The notes beneath the pieces are model-generated. The model was given only the letters and a program-made list of their open reading frames with translations. It had not been told where the DNA came from and searched no databases. Below, piece after piece: positions 16,583 to 22,307 of a stretch of 22,307 nucleotides of DNA (positions are counted from its first letter, which is position 1; every line of letters begins with the position of its first letter). A program made the position numbers and the translations under genes. Source of the DNA: a virus; the IMG/VR virus record IMGVR_UViG_3300030099_005031, positions 1 through 22,307 of that record; one strand, given 5' to 3'.

Positions 16583-16591
16583 AAAAGGCAA
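16562..16591 (-). promoter_or_regulatory. Sigma70-like promoter for the replication operon
   Basis: Reading leftward: -35 TTGCCT (16591-16586, 4 of 6), an 18-bp spacer and -10 TATACT (16567-16562, 5 of 6). The expected start is near 16555, giving a leader of about 107 nt before the 189-aa gene. It is interleaved with the rightward promoter, so polymerase could occupy only one at a time. It is weaker than the opposing promoter. Confidence 0.5.
16573..16587. promoter_or_regulatory. AT-rich dyad over both promoters, candidate operator
   Basis: CTTTTA (16573-16578) and TAAAAG (16582-16587) are perfect inverted arms around AAA. The dyad covers the -10 box of the rightward promoter and touches the -35 box of the leftward promoter. 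A dimeric binder such as the 56-aa RHH protein could use it. AT-rich sequence makes chance dyads common, so this is tentative. Confidence 0.35.
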
Positions 16592-16631
16592 GATATTTTT
16601 GAATATTAACGAAAAACGAAGGATAAATCTT

Positions 16632-18071
16632 ATGAACTACGAATTTAAAACGCCGCCTTACGCACACCAAAAACAAACTTTAGAACAAAGCGCCGACAAA
16701 CCGCTGCACGCTCTCTTCTTAGAGATGGGTCTTGGTAAATCAAAGATACTCATCGATAACATGGGTATGCTTTTTATGAAAGGAGAAATCTCTGGAGCAT
16801 TAATTGTTGCCCCCAAAGGTGTCTTGCAGAACTGGTCTGTCAACGAGATTGAACGCCACTTGCCTGATAGCATAGAAAGAAATGTTTTAGTCTGGCAACC
16901 GAACCACACGCAACGTTGGACCAAGAACTTTAAAGACATGGTCACAGAAGATAGCACAGGTAAATTAAATATTCTACTTATGAACGTCGAAGCATTTGCT
17001 ACCGACAAGGGTTGCAAGTTTGCCGAAGAATTTTTGGCTACGCACGAGTGCATGATCGCCGTAGATGAATCCACCACGATAAAGAATCCAAAGGCAAAGC
17101 GTACGAAAAACCTAATAAAACTGGCGCCTCTAGCCAACTACCGCAGAATACTCACAGGTTTTCCAATAACCAAAGCGCCGTTAGATTTGTACTCGCAATG
17201 TTTTTTCCTGAGCCCAAACTTACTTGGCTACAACAGCTACTACGCCTTCCGGGCACGCTACGCTATCATGCAAAGAAAGCAGATGGGCGGTCACGCATTT
17301 GACCACATCGTAGGCTTTCAAAGGCTGGACGAATTACAAGAAGCTCTCAAACCTTTCTCTACAAGAAAGACCAAAGAGCAATGTCTTGACCTACCAAAGA
17401 AGGTCTATACCAAACGTTACGTTGAACTAACGCCAGAACAAAAGAAGGCATACGAACAGATGAAGAAAGAAGCCATCATGGTATTGGAAGACGAAACCTT
17501 TTCGACAGTGAACGTGCTAACTCAACTGATGCGATTGCAACAAGTCGTGGCGGGCAGTCTGAAGAACGAAGACGGCGAGACGATCATTATAAAAAATAAT
17601 CGATTGCAAACGGTGATGGATATCCTAGAAGAGACTCAGGGTAAAGTTGTGATATTTGCTGTGTTCCGCTCAGACATAGAACAGCTAGCAAAGCTAATAG
17701 CAGAAAAACATGGGACCAATGCGGTGGCGACATACTACGGTGATACTCCTCAAGCTGAACGTCAAAATATTATCACTCGCTTTCAAGACCCGGACAGCGA
17801 GCTGCGGTATTTTATCTCAAATCCGCAGACAGGTGGTAGAGGTATTACGCTGACGCAAGCCAAAGCGATGATCTTTTACTCGAACAGCTATGATTTAGAG
17901 CTACGAATCCAAGCCGAAGATCGTATTCACCGTATCGGACAGGAGCACAGCTGCACGTATATAGACTTGGTATCGCCTGATACCGTTGACGAAAAGATAC
18001 TGGAGAGTCTTTTGCAGAAGGTAAAGATTAGTAACCAAATACTCGGAGAAGTTCGCCAATGGTTTGATTAG
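16632..18071 (+). CDS. SNF2-family (SF2) DNA translocase/helicase
   Basis: This 479-aa ATPase of the SWI2/SNF2 family is expected to translocate on dsDNA and remodel or remove bound proteins. Motifs: an early Gln (YAHQKQTL, Q13), Walker A EMGLGKSK (31-38), motif Ia IVAPKGVLQNW, Walker B as DEST (145-148) where many relatives have DEAH or DEGH, motif III LTGFPI, motif V GGRGITLTQA, and motif VI QAEDRIHRIGQ. Both RecA-like lobes are complete, and there are no extra accessory domains. The ATG at 16632 is chosen because AAGGA lies 8 nt upstream. An upstream in-frame TTG at 16599 would add 11 residues but has no Shine-Dalgarno. It is the first gene of the rightward operon. Compact phage SNF2 proteins of this type are common in marine phage replication modules. 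Confidence 0.93.
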   Translation: MNYEFKTPPYAHQKQTLEQSADKPLHALFLEMGLGKSKILIDNMGMLFMKGEISGALIVAPKGVLQNWSVNEIERHLPDSIERNVLVWQPNHTQRWTKNFKDMVTEDSTGKLNILLMNVEAFATDKGCKFAEEFLATHECMIAVDESTTIKNPKAKRTKNLIKLAPLANYRRILTGFPITKAPLDLYSQCFFLSPNLLGYNSYYAFRARYAIMQRKQMGGHAFDHIVGFQRLDELQEALKPFSTRKTKEQCLDLPKKVYTKRYVELTPEQKKAYEQMKKEAIMVLEDETFSTVNVLTQLMRLQQVVAGSLKNEDGETIIIKNNRLQTVMDILEETQGKVVIFAVFRSDIEQLAKLIAEKHGTNAVATYYGDTPQAERQNIITRFQDPDSELRYFISNPQTGGRGITLTQAKAMIFYSNSYDLELRIQAEDRIHRIGQEHSCTYIDLVSPDTVDEKILESLLQKVKISNQILGEVRQWFD

Positions 18072-18086
18072 TTGTATAATCAACTA
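18064..18086. promoter_or_regulatory. Overlapping dyads at the SNF2 stop / giant-gene start
   Basis: Two alternative perfect inverted repeats overlap: TTGATTA (18064-18070) with TAATCAA (18077-18083), and TAGTTG (18069-18074) with CAACTA (18081-18086). The second spans exactly from the SNF2 stop codon to the A of the next ATG, and its loop is TATAAT, a perfect -10 box. The -35 region (TTCGCC at 18052-18057) is poor. No Shine-Dalgarno precedes the ATG at 18086. Confidence 0.5.
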
Positions 18087-21000
18087 TGGCCGAGCCTGAG
18101 AAAAGTACATCGATAATCGACGCATTGCGGTTTGCGGTGGATCAGCCGTTGGAAAACTTTGGTACAACGCTGCAAGCCATGGGTTACGATAAACAGGGAC
18201 AGTTTCTTAAAGACCTGTTAGAAACGCCAGAAAACTATGAAGTTGCTACCGAAAAGTTCTTAAACAGAGAGGGCGAAGGCTTTGACTTTTCTTATCTACC
18301 TAGATCGGTTCTAGAACAAGTAGGACAGCTAGCGGGATCGTTGGCAACTAGAGCGGGGTTTGCTGTTGGTGGAGCAGCGGTAGGAGGCTTACCGGGAGCG
18401 GCAGCTGGAGCATTGCTTGGTCCAGCGTTGTTTGAAGCTGCGCAGATTGCAGGACCCGTAGCCTTAGCCAGAGCACAAGCGAACGGTAGAGAAGAGCCGA
18501 ACTGGCAAGACTGGACTGGCGCCACAGGTACGGCAACGGCGAGCGGATTGTTAAATGCTTTTGGTGTTAGAGGTTTAGGTAAACTAAACACCACAATCTA
18601 CGGAGCCGCAGCTCGTGAAGGTGTTACTGAAGGATTACAAGGCTTGACCGAACAGATCGGTAGCACAGCGCTCACGGACCAAGGACTTGAAATAGATCCT
18701 AAATCTGCGGTGGGAGAAGCTATCATAGGTGGTACGACCGGGGCTGCATTTCAAGCGCCGGTATCTGCTCGTACGCTGGTAGACCAGCTAAAACAAGAAA
18801 TAGATACGCCACCTGCCGTGGCAACCACAACACCTGAACCGGAACCTGAGACCGCTCCAATAGTAGAGCAACCTGCCCCGGAACCAGAACCTGAGCCAGA
18901 GCCAGAACCAGCGCCGCCACCTGTACCAACGATAGCAGAAATATTAAATCCCGATACGATAAAGACGTACACAGACGTAAGCCCACAAGCCTTAGAAATA
19001 GCGGCGATAGAACGAGTTAATCCAGTGGGAACGTTTACCGATACTGAGTTTAGAGAAATCATACAAAAAACCAATTCAGATTTAATAGGCAGTTACGTAA
19101 GTAATGAAGGAGAGGTTATGACTACTGAACCCAGACTTAGCGCAGATTCCTTCAGTGCAGTGGCTGAAGGTGCCGCTAAAGACAAGAAAGAGCAAATTTT
19201 AAGAGACTTAATTAACTCGCCAGAAGCTAGACAACGTTTTGAGGATATTTTAAGAATTAAAAATGCTGAAGTAAAAAGAGTAAAAGAAGAATTCGGAGAG
19301 GAATGGGTGGAAGAAGGAGGAATATCTGAAGAGGAAATAAGTTACGAAGACGTAGAGAATTATGCACAGTTTGAGTTGGAGTTTCGACCTATTGAAGAGG
19401 GGCTTTTAAGGAGAGCAATGAACGCAGGAGAGTTGGTTGACAATGCTTTTAGAAGAAGATTTGAATCAGATGTTAATGAAACTAATCCCGACTTTAATTT
19501 ACCGTTAAAAAAATATCTCGATAATGTTTTTGCGACCGTTGCGTCGTCTGCGGCGTCTAAAAAATTTAGGACTCTACCGCAGCTAGATCCAAACGTCCGC
19601 GCAGACAACCGATACAAAAGACCTGACTTAGTTAGAAAACTTGAGTACAACCCTTTGCAAGAGGGTATAGCTAAACTAAATAAATCAGGTGTCTCTACCT
19701 TAACTTACGATACGTACATGAACTTTGATCTTACTGATACAGAGCAACTCAGTGATTTTCTTGACACGATCCCAGCTGAAGCAGAGACAGAGCTTAAAAT
19801 GTTGCGACAAAAGCAAGATTTAATTGATGCGCAGGGTGGAGCAAGTTTATTAGAACGAATAAAAGCAGATCCTGTTTTTGGTAGTACCAGTTTAATTAGA
19901 GAAGCTTTAGACGGACTCCCGGATAGAGCTACCGGAGAAGAGTATTTAAACTTTTTAAAAGGTGAAACAGCACAGGACGATCAGATCATACAACAAGAAA
20001 TAGAGGATTCTGACTTAGATAAGTTTTTACAACTAAACGCGGACAAGGTAATTAATAAAACAGAGATTGACGATCACATGCAAGGGCATATGGGAGCGAT
20101 TAAAACCATAACAGGGGGAGACACGCATCCCGGCATCGGCATAAATAAAACCCTTTTAGGCATGGGCAATAATCCTATGAGGTCTAGTTACCAAACAGAG
20201 TTCGCCTATTTGCCTAGGCTAAACGCTAACAATGAAAAAAGAATTAAGGAGATAGAAGACTTTTTAAGCAGCGCTGTTCCCGAAGAGGGTTATATGGAAA
20301 GTGTAAGACAAGAGGCGGGAGCTTTAAGTAACATTTCAGAAATAGCAAGAATATACAGAAACAGCGCTTTTCAACTAAGGGACGAAGGACATTTTGACAA
20401 CACAAATTACGGTAAATCTTTGTTTCACGTGCGCGACATGAAGGGAGAGGTGTACAGGGACTTTGATTACGAAAACGGCGGCAGGCCCATTGAAACTACG
20501 TTTATCATCGAAATACAAAATGACTTTGAACAACGTTCGAGAGACGCTGGACAACCAGAAACTAGACGTAGAGTGTTTGAAAAGCAACAAAAAGAGATAG
20601 ATAAAATAGAGGAAGACTTTGAAGTTTTTGATGACATAAAAGGTTTTATAGACACCAACAGGCTTTCTGCGTCCATTGATATGCCTAGGCTTCCAGATTA
20701 TCCATACTTTAACGAAACAGAAACAGAGCAAAAAGAGTTGTTTGATGTGTATCGAGATGCCGAGAATGATGTTATTAGGCATAACGAAAAAAGCGGTAAA
20801 CACGCGCGCCCGCTTTTAAATAAGTACAGTCCTTTGTACAACTTTGCTACGTTAGTTGGTGATGCAGAAGTGCCAAAATATTTTTATGACAATTCAGTTA
20901 AGACGGACTATAAAAAGAACTTGGACCAATTAGCCGCAATACAGGATCAAATAGACAGGGATTATGAAGGAGATCGTTACGATGCTCCAAGCGTTTTAAT

Positions 21001-22132
21001 TAATAAACTAGAGCTTTTGGAAGCAAAAGGAGAATGGTTAAGCCGTTCAAAAGGCTATTCGACAAGTCCTATTATCGAATCGGCAAAACTTATAGTGGAT
21101 CAATACCGAGATTCGCAAGATTTGTCTTCGATAGAAGGAGATTTTATTACCGCTTTTAAAAATCCAGAGAGCGTAGAGGTGTTTGCAAAGGCGTTAATGG
21201 ACAACTTGACCAACAAACAAATGAAAAGGGTGTACCGAGAAGCAGGGTTGTCGGAAGTGCAAATGCCGTCAATAGAACAGGTTATGAAGCACGTTAAAGA
21301 TAAGACCCTAGGTTTTGACTCGCTTTACATGGAACTTGGTAACGATCCTTTCGAATCGGCTACCAACTACATTCTTGCTAACTTACGAGCGGGCGATAAG
21401 CTAACTGACATACAAAAACAGGTAGAAGGGCAAGTGAAGGCTGCCGAAAGTAGAATGAAAAGTCAGTTGCAGTACGGTAAAAAGCTCGCCGAAGCGTACC
21501 AGAAGGAAGCTAGAAGGATAGCCGACGACGTGCCGTCGCTGTTTCAATACGTGGACGAACTTAAATTAAAAATGCAAAACGCAAAACAAATCCCGGACAA
21601 AGAAAATCCGTTTAACTCTTTTCTTGAGACAATAAACAATTACAAAGAGCCGTATCGATATCAAGGTGGAAGCAGACAAAAAAACATTCCTTTGAGAGTA
21701 TTAGAAAGAGAACAAGATATTGATATGCCGTTTGGTGATTCGTACATACGAAAAAGTATTTTGAACACGATCATACGGGCCTTGGACGAAGGTACTGACG
21801 TATCCTTAACCGACGACAAGAACTATGAAAAGATAAAAACCGAAACGCAGATGGTGGCTGGAGGCACATACGACAAAGCATTACAGGAGCTTAGACGCAT
21901 AGCCGACGAACAAGGATTAACTATTTACGAAGACCATTTCATCTCTGACGAACGAGCAGACGGAGCTAGGTTGTACACGTTAGATTTACAGCCGTTGCGT
22001 GACAAGATAGAGAGCGGCGAGTATGAAGGATTTAAAGGTTTTAAGAAGGGTGGTTTAGTGCCGAAGAAAATGAAGCCTGCCACCGGGCTGTTTAAAGTAG
22101 ACTACGGCGATTACGGTAGGACGTATAAGTGA
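18086..22132 (+). CDS. Second giant polyvalent/ejection-like protein (1348 aa)
   Basis: This is an unassigned giant phage protein. Its N-terminus mirrors the 1685-aa protein: a Gly/Ala-rich hydrophobic stretch (about 88-130), SGLLNAFGVRG (153-163) and REGVTEGLQ (177-185). Next come a Pro-Glu low-complexity linker (250-281) and long charged helical regions. Near residues 795-812 an aromatic block with FHVRDM leads into FIIEIQNDFEQRSRD, which matches the 'EEIQSDW' signature I know from large phage and polyvalent proteins. Near 1254-1276, MVAGGTYDKALQEL resembles the 'FYD-LP-L' block that follows it in that family. The C-terminus has GFKKGGLVPKK, related to motifs in the 412- and 731-aa proteins. 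No signal peptide or known catalytic residues are visible. The start is the first ATG after an in-frame TAA and lacks a Shine-Dalgarno. The end overlaps the next gene as GTGA. Confidence 0.8.
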   Translation: MAEPEKSTSIIDALRFAVDQPLENFGTTLQAMGYDKQGQFLKDLLETPENYEVATEKFLNREGEGFDFSYLPRSVLEQVGQLAGSLATRAGFAVGGAAVGGLPGAAAGALLGPALFEAAQIAGPVALARAQANGREEPNWQDWTGATGTATASGLLNAFGVRGLGKLNTTIYGAAAREGVTEGLQGLTEQIGSTALTDQGLEIDPKSAVGEAIIGGTTGAAFQAPVSARTLVDQLKQEIDTPPAVATTTPEPEPETAPIVEQPAPEPEPEPEPEPAPPPVPTIAEILNPDTIKTYTDVSPQALEIAAIERVNPVGTFTDTEFREIIQKTNSDLIGSYVSNEGEVMTTEPRLSADSFSAVAEGAAKDKKEQILRDLINSPEARQRFEDILRIKNAEVKRVKEEFGEEWVEEGGISEEEISYEDVENYAQFELEFRPIEEGLLRRAMNAGELVDNAFRRRFESDVNETNPDFNLPLKKYLDNVFATVASSAASKKFRTLPQLDPNVRADNRYKRPDLVRKLEYNPLQEGIAKLNKSGVSTLTYDTYMNFDLTDTEQLSDFLDTIPAEAETELKMLRQKQDLIDAQGGASLLERIKADPVFGSTSLIREALDGLPDRATGEEYLNFLKGETAQDDQIIQQEIEDSDLDKFLQLNADKVINKTEIDDHMQGHMGAIKTITGGDTHPGIGINKTLLGMGNNPMRSSYQTEFAYLPRLNANNEKRIKEIEDFLSSAVPEEGYMESVRQEAGALSNISEIARIYRNSAFQLRDEGHFDNTNYGKSLFHVRDMKGEVYRDFDYENGGRPIETTFIIEIQNDFEQRSRDAGQPETRRRVFEKQQKEIDKIEEDFEVFDDIKGFIDTNRLSASIDMPRLPDYPYFNETETEQKELFDVYRDAENDVIRHNEKSGKHARPLLNKYSPLYNFATLVGDAEVPKYFYDNSVKTDYKKNLDQLAAIQDQIDRDYEGDRYDAPSVLINKLELLEAKGEWLSRSKGYSTSPIIESAKLIVDQYRDSQDLSSIEGDFITAFKNPESVEVFAKALMDNLTNKQMKRVYREAGLSEVQMPSIEQVMKHVKDKTLGFDSLYMELGNDPFESATNYILANLRAGDKLTDIQKQVEGQVKAAESRMKSQLQYGKKLAEAYQKEARRIADDVPSLFQYVDELKLKMQNAKQIPDKENPFNSFLETINNYKEPYRYQGGSRQKNIPLRVLEREQDIDMPFGDSYIRKSILNTIIRALDEGTDVSLTDDKNYEKIKTETQMVAGGTYDKALQELRRIADEQGLTIYEDHFISDERADGARLYTLDLQPLRDKIESGEYEGFKGFKKGGLVPKKMKPATGLFKVDYGDYGRTYK
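18833..18928 (+). repeat. Pro-Glu low-complexity tract
   Basis: Codons 250-281 of the giant gene are mainly repeated CC(N)-GA(R) units giving PEPEPE-type sequence, broken once by a short hydrophobic spacer. It encodes a stiff, acidic, unstructured linker separating the membrane-active-looking N-terminal module from the rest. On the opposite strand it produces a meaningless Ser-Gly shadow frame. Confidence 0.85.
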
Positions 22133-22307
22133 CCCCTAAATATAATAAATTTTATTATCGACCCCTGCCGAAATGCTTGGAGGTAGGTGAGAGCGATATC
22201 GAAGGCGCAGGAATCTTTGCGGCTGAGGGCATAGAAAAAGGCGTGGATCTCGGCATGACGCACATTAAAGTACCTATTATTCAAGGCTACATACGCACAG
22301 CGCTCGG
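22129..22307 (+). CDS. SET-domain protein, N-terminal part (runs off window)
   Basis: Fifty-nine residues are visible from GTG at 22129, which overlaps the previous TGA as GTGA; AGGA lies 7 nt upstream. After a short basic/aromatic start (YYRPLPKCLEV) comes ESDIEGAGIFAAEGIEKG, the opening of a SET domain ('S-I-G-GlFA--dI-KG'). It is followed by LGMTHI and GYIRTALG, close to short phage SET proteins as I recall them. These are predicted S-adenosylmethionine-dependent lysine methyltransferases. The catalytic NHS and C-terminal Tyr motifs would lie beyond the window, so activity cannot be judged here. It is probably co-translated with the giant gene. Confidence 0.68.
   Translation, partial: MTPKYNKFYYRPLPKCLEVGESDIEGAGIFAAEGIEKGVDLGMTHIKVPIIQGYIRTAL

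Larger units (their letters stand above)
16449..16631. promoter_or_regulatory. Divergent intergenic control region
   Basis: This is the only large non-coding stretch in the window. It separates the leftward replication operon from the rightward SNF2 operon. It contains both gene starts' Shine-Dalgarno sites (CTCCTT at 16459-16464 for the minus gene, AAGGA at 16619-16623 for SNF2), two overlapping promoter candidates, an AT-rich dyad, and paired inverted repeats. AT content is high around 16530-16610. A replication origin would be a reasonable alternative role, but no iteron array is visible. Confidence 0.8.

Noticed and set aside
18292-19074. Minus-strand frames, including one with a Ser-Gly repeat
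   Set aside because: The Ser-Gly tract is the reverse complement of the Pro-Glu codons of the giant gene; the frames have no independent support.
1-22307. CRISPR array, transposon, integrase or attachment site
   Set aside because: No regularly spaced repeats, transposase or recombinase motifs, or terminal inverted repeats were found.

Overview
The window is a gene-dense, moderately AT-rich segment of a tailed dsDNA phage genome. The gene set (GH24 endolysin, glycine/alanine-rich virion proteins, two giant ejection-type or polyvalent-like proteins, family A DNA polymerase, archaeo-eukaryotic-type primase, SF1 helicase, SNF2 ATPase, SET-domain protein) resembles uncultured marine phages, probably of alphaproteobacteria such as SAR11 or SAR116. 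That host guess is inference. No integrase, repressor, tRNA, IS element or CRISPR array is visible. Almost every base is coding; the only sizeable non-coding stretch is 16449-16631.

Layout. (1) Positions 1-9131, plus strand, late/virion block: the tail of a small unknown gene, a lysozyme, two virion-type proteins of 412 and 731 aa, and a 1685-aa giant protein, mostly with overlapping or touching ends. (2) Positions 9106-16448, minus strand, replication block. In transcription order it encodes a conserved 189-aa coiled-coil protein, a 259-aa putative ssDNA-binding protein, a primase, a UvrD/Dda-like helicase, DNA polymerase I with 3'-5' exonuclease, a 56-aa ribbon-helix-helix regulator candidate, and a RecB/Cas4-type PD-(D/E)XK nuclease. 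Stop/start overlaps of about 4 nt indicate translational coupling. The last gene converges on the giant virion gene and overlaps it by 26 bp. (3) Positions 16449-16631, a divergent control region. It holds two interleaved sigma70-like promoters, an AT-rich dyad between them, and paired inverted repeats that can form an H-type pseudoknot in the leader of the leftward transcript. (4) Positions 16632-22307, plus strand: a SNF2-family helicase, a second giant protein (1348 aa), and the start of a SET-domain protein.

The replication genes look like one coordinated replisome: primase, helicase, polymerase, candidate SSB and nuclease. The polymerase carries leucine at the position equivalent to E. 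coli Pol I Phe762. The two giant proteins flank the replication block and share an N-terminal arrangement: a Gly/Ala-rich hydrophobic stretch followed by an EG-x-TE-x-x-Q motif. That suggests two members of one ejection or polyvalent-type class. The most interesting items are the pseudoknot-capable leader with its mutually exclusive promoters, the shared module of the giant proteins, and the SNF2-giant-SET run.
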